64,000 nt of DNA, taken from contig NC_060111.1 in the NCBI RefSeq assembly GCF_021155765.1, forward strand, positions 3,520,981-3,584,980, written 5' to 3'. A program made the translations under genes and the position numbers. This stretch comes from Diprion similis (Eukaryota > Arthropoda > Insecta > Hymenoptera > Diprionidae). Shown in pieces: positions 28,060 to 37,071 of the stretch. The notes beneath the pieces are model-generated. The model saw only the letters and a program-made list of their open reading frames with translations, made no database searches and was not told the origin of the DNA. The first letter of the stretch is position 1, and the number at the start of each line of letters is the position of its first letter.

Positions 28060-31000
28060 TTCAATGTTGGTTGGTCAAAGCTCGGCTTTGAATGTAAAAA
28101 AAAAAAAATCTTCCATTTAACGACCACCCTAATGCATACCTACACAATATTAATACTCGTGTACATGTAGTTGATAAAAATTCTGCAAAGTGTATAATTC
28201 AAGTTTCACATACACATGTGCTATTGCATATATATGCATCATCACCTTTTTACTCCCCTTGGTCCCTTGTCACATCAGGAATTTAGGCAGTCTGATCCCG
28301 ACACTAAACCTTGGGGATTATACGGAGCCGGAAAAACACTTTTCATCCGTCTCGATGTTGCAGTTGTGTCTACCGTTTCGAGGGCGAACATGATGAGGTG
28401 GTGAAACTGAGGTTTAACAAACTGGTGAACGGTAACCGATCGTGCCGTAGCATTTCAAGCCCGGACTTTAATCGCCTGCTCTGCGTGGGATCCAACAGCT
28501 TTTCCCTCAAGGTATCTCTTCCTCCCTCTCTGTGTAATCTATAACCTCTATTTTCCTCTCTGCGTGAGTGTGTGTATATATATTATATATATTTATACAT
28601 ACACGAGTTGACATACATACGCCGTTTCAATCCCCTCTCTCTCCCTATTCGATTACATACTATTTTATTCACTCGCACATATATATACATATATTGTATA
28701 TTATATAAAGGGTGTCTCATTTTAATAATTTTAAAACGCAAAGATGATATGAAGCTCAACTTTGGTTTTATCAATCGAATCATATGTTTGTTATTTTTTT
28801 ATACGATTTAACGGTCTATTTTACGTAAGAAAACACTGAAATAAGAATGTGCTAAGATGATAAGAAGAAACGTTCATATTTGATCCTGTGTGTCTGTGTG
28901 TGTGTGTGTGTGTATCGGTCAATGCACACTCGACTATCATAAATTGATGAGATGCTCTAACACATTAGCTTCCTGGTTGATACACAATCGTAACCCATTT
29001 TTGAAAAGTTTTAGGTACCCAACAAATTTTATACGAAATCATTTTCTCTATGAACATTGCTTCTCAAGATATTCAAGATATGTATTATTTAAAATAGGAC
29101 ACCCTGTATGTATGTATTGTATATGGACGTACAGAGCGCTTCTCGTGCTTTTCTGGTTGACAAAACCCCAAACTCAGAGACCCTCGACGGTAATCCGATT
29201 ACTCTGTTAGCAAGAAATTCTGCGTGGCTCGGTTATTATTATAAATATTAACAGAGAATTTTATCTGTGTCATATTTATTACAGAGAGAATTAGAAAGAT
29301 TTTTATCGAGCATAAAAATCTGGATCAGTTTCTCTCGTCTCGTTAAAGACGTCGAGGATCCATTTTTTTTTTACATTTACCCACCTCTTCCCATAAATAT
29401 TGACAGGCATACCAGTTGAGTATTCTTGCGGTATAAAATCAGCTTATGATTGTTCCTGGGTTTTGCGATCTTAGATTTTTATCATCAGAATTGGGCCGAA
29501 TGTTTGCTTTTTTTTTTTTAGAGAACTTTTACTTTCTAATTCTATCGTACCTGTTGATAAAAACTTGTTCTCTGATTAATTCTCTGCTATAAATTGAATG
29601 ATTATAACTCAATCATAAAAGTTCTTACATTAGATAATAATTTATTCAATTGATCGGGTAAAAATTTTATATCCTTCGTCCAATATGATTTACTTCGATC
29701 GATTAATTATACATATATGTATTTGTTTTTTATGGGTTCTATATAGTTTTGAAACCTGAGAAAATTTCTTTCAAAAAAAGTGTGTGTAAATTTTCAAAAC
29801 TTAAGCGCGAGGAGACGAGTGTTTTTTTTTTTTTATTTTTTAAAAAAGGTTGCCAAAAAAAGAAGATAAAGAAGATGCATGTAAAAAATCGTAGATCATC
29901 TCAACTGTAAATTTCGCAACAAACCTTTATAGGGAGATGCGAATGCGAAGATTCAGAGAAGAGACGAGATATACAAAAATATTATTCATCGTTAAATTGA
30001 CAGTGACAGATGTGCTTGTACCTTAGGTGTATAATTTATCCGAGGTAAGAAGGTTTCTCCGTTCGCGTTTCGGTTCGTCGGGTCGTTTAGCCGAGCTCAG
30101 AGGGTTGAATCGGGGCGGAGAAACAGCTCTTTGAGTTCTGCAGTAACATTTGAATCGGCGGGCTCAACTTTGGGGCAATTAATTATCCTTTACCCGGTTC
30201 GTTTCATCCTTGCACTACTTGCCAGGGAATTATATACTCGTTGAATACTTGGGACAGAGTCTCCTCGCGAAATGCAAAAAAAAAGTTTTACTATTAGTCA
30301 TCAATGATGAAGTATTGACATTGAAATTTGCATTATTAAAAGTCTGTGAAATTGTCTTATGAATAACACTGTAGTTTCACTATTCCCACTATTCCAAATA
30401 TTCCTGCTATTCTCGCTATTTTTACTATTCTTACCATTTTCAATATTTCAATTCGAAACGAAGCCTTGCGAGAAATTCGGCTCGTTATGCATCCGCGTAT
30501 CGAATGAATCGACGTTTTTTCTTTTACTTGTCAGGTTTACGAGTTCAACTGGGCAAGCGCCCCTCCAATTCAACGAGAATGTCTCTGCTCAAACCGTTCC
30601 CTACCAATAAACGTCGAATCAACGTCGAGCGTTGTCGAGGTCCATTTTACCGTGCGCAGCATGGACGCCCTCGACGATTACAACAATCTTCACTTCGAGG
30701 GAGTTTGGGATTTCGTTAAGGCTGTCCCGTGCCTAAGGAAGCAGCGAGTCAAAGGACCGAGCGGGGAAATTAAGTTCTGGTCACCACTCGACGAAGAGGA
30801 AAAGGTTAACTAATTCAATTCTAAAAACTTTTACACCACGTAAATATAATAATCTTTCAACGTGTCCATCCCACGCTTCCGTAACTCGAACGCCGACCTT
30901 TTTTTCCACCCCTGTAGAAAAACTGCGTCAATCATCCCTGGCTGATTGATCCTGGTCCCGATCAGTACCTCTATGTAAAAATGCCCGGGACTATCGTGAC

Positions 31001-33055
31001 GAACGAGACCAACTGCGCAACCAGAAACAGAGTCGTCGTTCACACCGGGGGTGAAATTCACGTTGCCGTTTGCCCCAAGCCACCCCCGGACTTCCGGCAT
31101 CACGTTGTTGAGGTCTTCAGTGACGGCTGGGCCGTCGGTAGCAACGCCATGATCCTTGCGCCAGGATCGGACCCGGCCAGAAGCATCGCCGTAGAGTTCA
31201 TCGGGGAGGAAATCGACCCGTATTCCGTCACTTGGCTCGAATTGTCCAGAAGGTAAGAGGTGGCCTTTTTTTCTTTATTAGATCTTTTGGGGTGGAAAGT
31301 GAACGAACGCTATGCTTCGGACGTTTTTTTTCCTTCAAAGGTTTTTCCTTAATCTTCGCCGGATTGCAGGTATTGCAGGAGATTGTCTCTTTTCGCAATT
31401 TTTGTGGAAGTTTAAGCTGATCAGGATATGATCTAGAAATTTTTTTGCTACAAAGAAAAGGATAAAAAAAAAAAAAAAAGCTGAAGAAAAAGAGAAAACG
31501 AAATCCAATTTTTACTTTCTACCAACAAGTTTTAAATACTTTTCAATCCTCTATCGTATTTTAAAATACATCCACCAATTTTCAACGGGTTTATTTCTAC
31601 CCCGAAACATGTCTGGAAAATGACGTTCAGTATATTTCTGCATTTGCAAAAATGAACAAGCTTTAGCTTTCGAACTATCTTTTTACACGCACTCTGAAAC
31701 ACGGTTTTGGATTGCAAAAACTACCCTGTGACCTGTTTCAATATTGGTATAATCGGTCTCCCCAAGAATTTTCAAAATGTGTACCTATTGATATCCTAGA
31801 TTTTAAGGTGCAATTTTGAGAACTAGAAATTGGGTAGTTATAAGATAACTCGACCCCATTTTTTCGCAAAATATCGAATCGATTTAAAAGTTTTTTTTTT
31901 CGTTTTTTTTTTGTAATATCATCGTTCAAATGTACGATATTTATTCTCAGACATAAGCAAGTAATCCTTGACCGTATCACGAGGATTGAAAAAAGAAAAG
32001 ACACGTATTTTTTTTATCGGTAGAAAAACACTTCAAAGGGTGAAACCCCCCCCCCAAGATGGACATCCAAAGGGGTGATTTCTTGAATAGTCATTTTAAA
32101 AATCCAAGATGCCGGAACCAATATGGCGGATCTTTTTTCGCTTCGCACATTTTCAAAAAGATATTATTCGTGTTTTGTATGCTTGTTTCCTGGGAGGTTT
32201 CGGAGTAGCTGATCACGAATCCGGAGTGCTGCATAGTCGGTTTCAAAATCCAAAATGCCGGAACCAATATGGCGGACTCTTGTTGCATATATTTTTGAAA
32301 AGAGGCAATTAATTTGCATTGGTTTTCCGGGTGTTTTCGCGGTCAGTGATGACGAATCTAGAGCTGGAAAATAGCCGTTTCAAAAATGGCGGAAGAAAAC
32401 GTGACGGGCCCCTTGGCTGCAAGTGTCTTTGTGAAAAATATCTCTTGTAGTAAGTGTGTATAGAAAATAAATTCCGTCCATAAATGACGTTACAAGGGGC
32501 CTAAGCAACGCCAGAGCCATGAAATATGGGTAACAAAAAAAAAGGACTAAACAGTTCTTCTGGCGAAGAAAGGAAAAAGTAAAAAAGAAAAAAAGCACGC
32601 GCCTGTTAGTTTTCAATTTTCTGCAGCATATACGAATCGCACAACAAAACCGACGTTCCTTGCTAGCTTATTGTTAGCATAAATCGACTATGCAGCATCC
32701 TTTTTCCCCCAGACCGAGCGTGACGACGCCTGCGGCTGGGCTTCGGAGGCCTCGGGACTGCGAACAACGGTGTCCGGAGCTGGACGCCTGCATAAACGCG
32801 TCGCTGTGGTGCGACGGCGTCTCGCACTGTCCGTCAGGCTACGACGAAGCCTTGACGCATTGCTCGATGCTGCTGCGTCTGCCGCCGTTACACCTGGGTC
32901 TGGGCCTCTTGTCGGTGGTCTCGATAGTCGGCGTTTTGGTGTTCGTCACGTGGCGGATATGTCGTCAGAAGAGGAACCGCTCGATATCCCAGCACCGGCT
33001 GAAGAGCATATCATCGGAAACGGCGATAATCGACGGGAAAGAAGTGATTTGCTGA
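1898..33055 (+). CDS. CUB and LDLa domain single-pass membrane protein (1040 aa, 13 exons)
   Basis: The coding exons are 1898-2060, 16857-16993, 19545-19833, 20854-21131, 22294-22446, 23415-23609, 24665-25059, 26897-27133, 27334-27513, 28364-28511, 30535-30804, 30918-31252 and 32713-33055. Every junction keeps phase, and the total is 3123 nt including TGA. The start ATG opens a hydrophobic signal peptide (residues 1-17) directly before a canonical LDLa module. An acceptor lies 2 nt upstream of the ATG, so at least one 5' UTR exon lies further left. Order seen: signal peptide, LDLa (18-54), CUB-like (56-190), Thr/Ser-rich linker (197-255), CUB (257-405), CUB with a Pro-rich insertion (422-612), two more CUB-like regions (616-725, 726-926), degenerate LDLa (943-977), membrane helix (986-1007), basic tail (1008-1040). 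This is a cell-surface receptor layout. Drosophila Culd (CUB and LDLa, rhodopsin turnover) is a possible relative, but I cannot confirm orthology. Neto proteins have only two CUBs. The ligand is unknown. Confidence 0.85.
2086..2400. mobile_element. MITE, family A (GGxATTCCACGCCAA ends), 315 bp
   Basis: The left end GGATATTCCACGCCAATTTG is mirrored by the right end, whose complement begins GGGTATTCGACGCCAACTCG. The matching arms extend about 40 bp and include GACCAGT and CCCCGACCA. No transposase is present. The copy sits only 25 bp inside intron 1, next to the donor of the first coding exon. Confidence 0.75.
3575..3606. repeat. (AG)n microsatellite
   Basis: About 15 perfect AG units in intron 1. 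Confidence 0.9.
5924..6549. mobile_element. MITE, family A, longer copy (~626 bp)
   Basis: The left end is GGAGTATTCCACGCCAAC, and the complement of the right end is GGGGTATTCCACATAAAC. The inner sequence ACCGAGTAG...GAGATGGTC..CTTAATACTGGTCGAG matches the 2086 copy. The block at 5943-6010 recurs in changed form at 6225-6310, so this copy holds an internal duplication or two nested copies. Confidence 0.7.
6675..6720. repeat. (CT)n microsatellite
   Basis: About 20 CT units with one TT interruption near 6710, in intron 1. Open frames of Ser/Leu or Arg/Glu repeats here are products of the repeat. Confidence 0.9.
7093..7150. repeat. Compound (GTC)(GTT)(ATT) trinucleotide repeat
   Basis: A compound run changes from GTC through GTT to ATT units in intron 1. 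Confidence 0.85.
11456..11492. mobile_element. Solo end of family A MITE
   Basis: The sequence TTTGGCGTGGAACGTCCC is the complement of a family A end (GGGACGTTCCACGCCAAA). I could not find its partner end to the left, so this is a fragment or a diverged copy. Confidence 0.45.
11780..11806. repeat. (AC)n microsatellite
   Basis: About 13 AC units in intron 1. Confidence 0.9.
12043..12358. mobile_element. Palindromic MITE, family B (GCGCATGCGC core)
   Basis: The left arm contains GGTCTGTCGTCT and GTGCGCATGCGCTAAAATCC. The right arm contains GGATTTTAGCGCATGCGCAT and GACGGACCATTTT in inverted order. A second inverted pair lies inside (GGGTGACCAACC and GGTTGGTCATCC). It has no coding capacity. 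Ends are approximate because the outer arms are diverged. Confidence 0.7.
13095..13122. repeat. (TA)n microsatellite
   Basis: About 14 TA units in intron 1. Confidence 0.9.
14296..14344. repeat. (TA)n microsatellite, long
   Basis: About 24 perfect TA units preceded by a short CA run. It can extrude as a cruciform. Confidence 0.9.
15998..16049. repeat. (GA)n microsatellite
   Basis: About 25 GA units near the 3' end of intron 1. Confidence 0.9.
16994..19544 (+). other. Intron 2 of the CUB/LDLa gene
   Basis: 2.55 kb, AT-rich, with long T runs, an (ACAG)n run at 17906-17936 and a 617-bp MITE at 18361-18977 followed by a (TA)n run. No gene is seen inside. Confidence 0.75.
18361..18977. mobile_element. 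Foldback MITE, family C (TAGGGTGGCGCAAAAAA ends), 617 bp
   Basis: The two ends TAGGGTGGCGCAAAAAAA and TTTTTTTGCGCCACCCTA are perfect complements. The arms continue inward for more than 120 bp: AGAGCCCATTCCAAAGGACA on the left pairs with TGTCCTTTGGAGTGGGCTCT on the right. Flanking TA fits Tc1/mariner-type insertion. No transposase is encoded, so the element is non-autonomous. Confidence 0.85.
19834..20853 (+). other. Intron 3 of the CUB/LDLa gene
   Basis: 1.0 kb. It has a short ATTCC-type pentanucleotide run near 19856-19888 and T and A runs; nothing else stands out. Confidence 0.75.
21132..22293 (+). other. Intron 4 of the CUB/LDLa gene
   Basis: 1.16 kb. It begins with a CCCCTCAC-type short tandem repeat (21142-21185) and contains the telomere-like repeat at 21892-21936 and a C-rich run near 21987-22010. 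Confidence 0.75.
21892..21936. repeat. Interstitial telomere-type repeat (CCTAA)n
   Basis: Nearly eight perfect tandem copies of AACCT are followed by one variant (GACCT). CCTAA/TTAGG is the ancestral insect telomere repeat. Inside an intron this is an interstitial block rather than a chromosome end. Confidence 0.9.
22566..22670 (+). mobile_element. Truncated family C MITE (left arm only)
   Basis: TAGGGTGGCGCAAAAAAACG and AGAGCCCACTACAAAGGACA match the left arm of the 18361 element. The copy stops at a (TA)n tract and no right end follows. Confidence 0.8.
23101..23172. repeat. (TC)n microsatellite, long
   Basis: About 33 perfect TC units, the longest dinucleotide run of this type in the window. 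Confidence 0.95.
23610..24664 (+). other. Intron 6 of the CUB/LDLa gene
   Basis: 1.05 kb, with an ATT run near 23990-24015 and a C run at 24630-24647 just before the acceptor, where it serves as the pyrimidine tract. Confidence 0.75.
25060..26896 (+). other. Intron 7 of the CUB/LDLa gene
   Basis: 1.84 kb, AT-rich. The notable part is a GC-rich hairpin at 26100-26270; otherwise nothing is recognised. Confidence 0.75.
26100..26270. repeat. GC-rich long hairpin in intron 7
   Basis: The arms 26100-26167 and 26200-26270 are inverted copies with roughly 80 % identity. Both contain CTGCAGCGTGACCTGCAC, GTTCATT-like segments and the CCCCCACTCC block. The loop is about 30 nt. The base composition is clearly more GC-rich than the surrounding intron. 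It could be a foldback element or the source of a structured RNA. Confidence 0.75.
27514..28363 (+). other. Intron 9 of the CUB/LDLa gene
   Basis: 0.85 kb. It contains the 127-bp MITE at 28005-28131 with its G22 run. Confidence 0.75.
28005..28131. mobile_element. Short MITE, family D (TAGGGTGGTC ends), 127 bp
   Basis: The left end TAGGGTGGTCCTTAAATG pairs with the right end CATTTAACGACCACCCTA. The middle has AATTTCAATGTTGG, shared with the longer copy at 36759-37071. It carries a homopolymer of 22 G at 28036-28057. Confidence 0.85.
28512..30534 (+). other. Intron 10 of the CUB/LDLa gene
   Basis: 2.0 kb. It contains the family E MITE (28706-29108) with an internal (GT)n run at 28887-28913. 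The rest is AT-rich, with no gene recognised. Confidence 0.75.
28706..29108. mobile_element. MITE, family E (AGGGTGTC ends), ~400 bp
   Basis: The left end AAGGGTGTCTCATTTTAA mirrors the right end TTAAAATAGGACACCCTGTA. The flanks are TA-rich. It has no transposase and no long open frame. The complement of the right end starts TACAGGGTGTCC. Confidence 0.7.
30535..31252 (+). other. Exons 11-12 of the CUB/LDLa gene: CUB-like membrane-proximal region
   Basis: Exon 11 (30535-30804, phase 0 both ends) encodes [10 protein letters not shown] and a cysteine pair. Exon 12 (30918-31252) encodes a second block with five cysteines in all, including [12 protein letters not shown] and [18 protein letters not shown], ending in VTWLELSRR. 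The strand pattern resembles a CUB, but the sequence is divergent. The two exons are separated by a short 113-nt intron. Confidence 0.75.
31253..32712 (+). other. Intron 12 of the CUB/LDLa gene
   Basis: 1.46 kb. It contains an approximately 150-bp tandem repeat at 32089-32410. Antisense and sense frames of 60-90 codons here have no domain and are not taken as genes. Confidence 0.75.
32089..32410. repeat. Imperfect ~150 bp tandem repeat
   Basis: Two good copies and a partial third share AATCCAAGATGCCGGAACCA and ATATGGCGGA. They start near 32089, 32239 and 32376. The spacer contains related TTTTGAAA and CGGTCAGTGATGACGAAT / GTAGCTGATCACGAAT segments. Confidence 0.75.
32713..33055 (+). other. 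Exon 13 of the CUB/LDLa gene: LDLa 2, membrane helix, tail and stop
   Basis: After tttttccccccag this exon encodes a second LDLa-like module (residues 943-977). The usual DC of the calcium site is replaced by HC (CDGVSHC), so calcium binding is doubtful. A helix rich in Leu and Val follows (986-1007), then a basic stop-transfer segment [10 protein letters not shown] and a short tail ending GKEVIC with TGA at 33053-33055. The membrane topology is type I. Confidence 0.85.
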
Positions 33056-33272
33056 CAAAGCGACAGTTCCGTACGCTACGTTGAGGTTGACCGTGTAACG
33101 ACCGTCTGACGACCGCGTGTTGCGTCGTTACTATTGATTACAGAAAGGTTCGCTCAGGGTTTTGCGCGACGATCGTCATCTTCGGGAACAAACTGCAGGA
33201 TATCATTTGCTCGATGACCTTTCGGTCGGAGTTTTTAACAAGTTTACACCGTACAGAGTGGATTTCTAACCA

Positions 33273-33479
33273 CCGCATGCTCCGTTGTTTTGCTAAAATT
33301 CAACGCGCATGCGCTGTGAATCGAAAATGGCTGCTCGCCAGGCTGACCAATCGTCAGAAATGTAACCGCTAAATTTCAGGTCAATACGGATAAATAAGAA
33401 ATTTTTTGGGTTACATTTATTTCGGGTGGCAGTTCTGGCGAATATTGGGTTAAATTTTAGCAGACGACGGAGCACGCGG
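33273..33479. mobile_element. MITE in the likely 3' UTR of the CUB/LDLa gene, related to family B
   Basis: The left end CCGCATGCTCCGTTGTTTTG..TAAAATT mirrors the right end AATTTTAGCAGACGACGGAG..CGCGG. Inside are GCGCATGCGCT and CTGACCAATCGTC, both shared with the 12043 element. It lies about 220 nt after the stop and before the first AATAAA, so it would be transcribed. Confidence 0.75.
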
Positions 33480-33712
33480 TCTTTAGGAATTCACGCTGTA
33501 TACTCATGCAGTCATTTGTTCCTTCGGATTTATGACGATCAGGATGAGGAGTGTGATTACGATCATTCGTTTATACTTCTCGCGCCTGTCCCAACGCGAA
33601 CCCCTCAACGACAGCGTACAGAACTGCGTTTATTCAACGAACTATTATCTTAAGCGTACTTATAGCGTTATATGTATACACACATACACACATACACACG
33701 CACCCAGACACG

Positions 33713-33718
33713 AATAAA
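33713..33718 (+). other. Candidate polyadenylation signal of the CUB/LDLa gene
   Basis: The first AATAAA after the stop, 658 nt downstream. A second one lies at 34195-34200. Which is used cannot be told from sequence. Confidence 0.5.
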
Positions 33719-34521
33719 CATAAATCGGATCGGATAGAAATTTAAAGATGGGGAAGATTTTTATTCAGAAAAATGAAAAGCAGATGAAGTGGGGTGAAAA
33801 ATTGTTAGTTTGTTTTACTTAATTATATCCGCATTTGGAGAAATTCGTCTTGGCCACGCGGCATTTTATCTTTTTATATTTTCTACGATTAATTAGTGTA
33901 CGATATGAAATTTCAGTAGAAAATACGTATAACGTGTTATAGTGAAGAATCTTGCGATTCTTATTTTATTTTTCTCGAAAGAAAGATAAGAATGATAAGA
34001 ATATCGAGAAAAAACAAACAAATCCGCGATTGATCTGCACATATTTTTATTTTTAATTTTCCGCATTTTCTCTTTCACTAAGTTTTCTGTTGTGTTGTGG
34101 TAAACCGGATAATCGCGATTTTTCGATATTATAATCAATTACTGAAAGGATTTACTTGACGGTGATTGAATTGTTAAATAATTATTCAACGTGTAATAAA
34201 AGAAAGAATCGAACACTGGGGGATCTCGTTATAAAACTGTAAATTTCATTGTACATTATTATTATAGAAACGTTGTTTCCGATATAGGTACATATAAATA
34301 ACATATTTATACATATGTATAAATATAAATCTATAAGTAAGCCAGCGGGATGGATAGAAACGATTGCTTATCGACATATGACGATATTAGGCGATTATTG
34401 AATTAATTTATAGGTAATACACTATATGACCAAATCGCGATACTATATGTATATATATATATAAAACACACCCACGGAATAGCGTATATATATGTATATT
34501 GCATACAATATGCATGCATAC

Positions 34522-35170
34522 TAAGGTGTCCCTTATTTAGGGTGTCCACGAATTTTTTCCGCCCCACCCCCCGAATCAACTTCAAATAATTAAAAAACAA
34601 TTACCTAATTTTTTCAGATTTTTACCTCAATTCTAAGATAGTCTGCTCTGTGGTCGAAGTTTTTTTTGGAAATAATATAGGAAAAACTTTTTTCCTCGGT
34701 ATATATTTTATTGTAAAAGTAATAATGTAGAAAAAAAATTTGTAACTGTAAAGTTTTAGTCGGCATTAGTGCTACTGTCTGGGAAAAAATTCACAGAATC
34801 ATATCACGCAATCTCGACGAATCGCAGACCCTCGAAATCTGACTTTTTTGCATTTAGATGAACTGCAATTCGTCCAGATTTACTGGTATAGTGATGTAAA
34901 TTTTTTTTACAGATAGTAGCACTAACGCCCACTAAAACCTCGCAGTTACAGATTTTTTCAAAAATATTATTACTCTTGCAATAAAATATATACCAAGAAA
35001 ACAAGTTTTTCCCATGTTACTTCCACAAGAAACTTCGATCACAAAGCGGAATATCCCAGAGTTGAGGTAGAAATTTGAAAAAATTAGACAATTATTTTCG
35101 AATTATTTGAAGTAGATTTGGAGGGTGGGATGGTAAAAATTCGTCAACACTCTAAATAAGGAACACCTTA
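34522..35170. mobile_element. Foldback MITE, family F (TAAGGTGTCCCTTATTTAG ends), 649 bp
   Basis: The left end TAAGGTGTCCCTTATTTAGG pairs with the right end CTAAATAAGGAACACCTTA. The arms cover most of the element, about 280 bp each, with paired blocks such as CTGTGGTCGAAGTTT against AAACTTCGATCACAAAG and TAGTGCTACTGTCTG against CAGATAGTAGCACTA. The loop is near 34800-34890. It has no coding capacity. Confidence 0.85.
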
Positions 35171-35597
35171 ATGCATACGTATCGTTCTGGGAAGAAGATA
35201 AAAGACAAAAAATAAAAAAAAAAATAAAAAAAATTGAAGAAACTATATAATAAATATAACGATGCAGATTATTAGGTGAAATATCGAAGGAAATCGGTAC
35301 AGATATACATATAAATAATTACCTATATACTAGTGTAAGTAGCCTGAAATTATGTGATATATATAAAATACTGTTTTTCCTCGGAGCAGTGCTTCGATTA
35401 ACGTTGTTGACGTCGAGGTGTAAGGATGTTTGGCGTGAGAATCATATTAGATACACGTGCCGGTGCTGGAACCGCGTCTCCTTAACTCATCTTACGATTA
35501 CATCCCGTTATATATACCTATACATATACCTATACTCATTCCATACAAATACCTGTAAATATTTCATTTAATCCACAATTTGTAACGAATAATACGT

Positions 35598-35599
<2 letters not shown>

Positions 35600-35644
<45 letters not shown>
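35600..35644. repeat. (ATT)n microsatellite
   Basis: About 15 perfect ATT units in the intergenic region. Confidence 0.9.
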
Positions 35645-35646
<2 letters not shown>

Positions 35647-36758
35647 CTCGCTTTCACGTGCAATAATCTTACTTGATTGAACTGAATTTTCGCTCTCAAT
35701 ATAATTAACGAATGATTTGTTTACCTTGCAATTGATGGAAAAAATTTATCGTCGAGCGGTGATTTTTTTTTTTTACGTATATCAAGTAGTGAAAAACAAA
35801 TACCGCGAATAAAATTCTGTGTAAGGGTTTTGCATGTGGAAGCAGAGTTGTTGAGAGCTGCTTAATACCTACTACTTGGTAAAATAGTAAAGATATTACA
35901 ATTATATATATATATATATACGTATAATAATTTATATAAATTTGAAGAATGGTTCGTTGAAGATAAAAAAGCATTTCGAACAGCTAGCCGCAAGCACCGC
36001 CATTATTCAACATCGATCTCACACACACACACAGTGCATACACAATAACAATAGTAATATATAAATAATGATTTGAAAAATAGAAGAAACATTATCATAA
36101 ATTATATTACGACAATTATTATCACAATTATACGTCGTAGTTGTCCCGTGTTTTTTATATAAAAGGAAGACAATCGTTAATATACGCGAGTTAGGTTTTT
36201 ATTCGAATTATGTGTAGCGTGATTAAATTTGTAAGATTATTGACGAGGCTTTTAAACTAGTACTGTAATAGCAGATGGCATTACGTCGCGAATTGTTTTT
36301 AAACCCGTCGTAGTTTCAGGGTTTTATTTCTTATTTCCCGTTCATTGGCAATCCCAGATAGAAATTTTTATGTTGAATTTTTTTTTTTTTTCACTATATT
36401 CATTTATTGAACCTCTTAGTTGCTTTCTTATCTTCTAAATTCAATGATTCGTCTATGAAGCTAAGAATAAGAAAAAAAAAAAAAAAAAAAAAAACCCGGA
36501 GAGATAACTCTATTCGATTTTTTATTTATTCAAAAATTACTTACACGTGCAACGATGTATTTTATTAACGGTGAGTCGGTCGTTATACCATGAAGAGAAT
36601 ATGAGACAATACGTAATAGATATTTTTTTATAACAATAAATAAAAATATACGAAGTTACATCGCATCGTTGTCCCATATTCCCTAATTCGTTTTGTGAGA
36701 TAACTATTCTTACGCAATTATCATAGTCGATGCGTGTCGATATTTCGTAGGAATGCAT

Positions 36759-37071
36759 TGGGGTGGTCGTTAAATGGAAGATCATGTCTGATGGTCACAA
36801 ATCGTCTCCAAATGCAGAAAAAATTGTTCTCTAATTTTTTCAGATTATTATTTCTAGCCCTTAGGATATAGGAATAAGATGTGCGCGGAATTCTATTATA
36901 GTACTCAAAAATTAAGTGCAAAAAAGGCCAGCAATGAGACTCAGGGCTCGAAATAAAAATCCAAAAAAAATCAGAGATCTGTTTTTTTTTTTCATAATTG
37001 AAGCCCATCTATGATAATCCAACATTGAAATTCCAGAAAAAAAAAAAAAAAACAATCCAACGACCACCCTA
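36759..37071. mobile_element. MITE, family D, longer copy (313 bp)
   Basis: The left end GGGGTGGTCGTTAAATGG and the right end CCAACGACCACCCTA are inverted. The block CCAACATTGAAATTCC on the right is the complement of the middle of the 28005 copy, so the two belong to one family in opposite orientation. Confidence 0.8.

Larger units (their letters stand above)
24665..28511 (+). other. Exons 7-10 of the CUB/LDLa gene: CUB 3 and CUB 4
   Basis: Exon 7 (24665-25059) starts a CUB with [10 protein letters not shown], then a Pro-rich insertion. Exon 8 (26897-27133) ends it with [10 protein letters not shown]. Exon 9 (27334-27513) and exon 10 (28364-28511) encode [14 protein letters not shown], the conserved [20 protein letters not shown] and a closing [10 protein letters not shown]. 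The intron after exon 8 uses a GC donor. Exon 10 must start at 28364, after ttgcag, because the frame is closed by a TAA at 28305-28307 just upstream. Confidence 0.8.

Noticed and set aside
32089..32410. Tandem repeat as a CRISPR array
   Set aside because: The copies are long, degenerate and few, spacers are not of uniform length, and the genome is animal.
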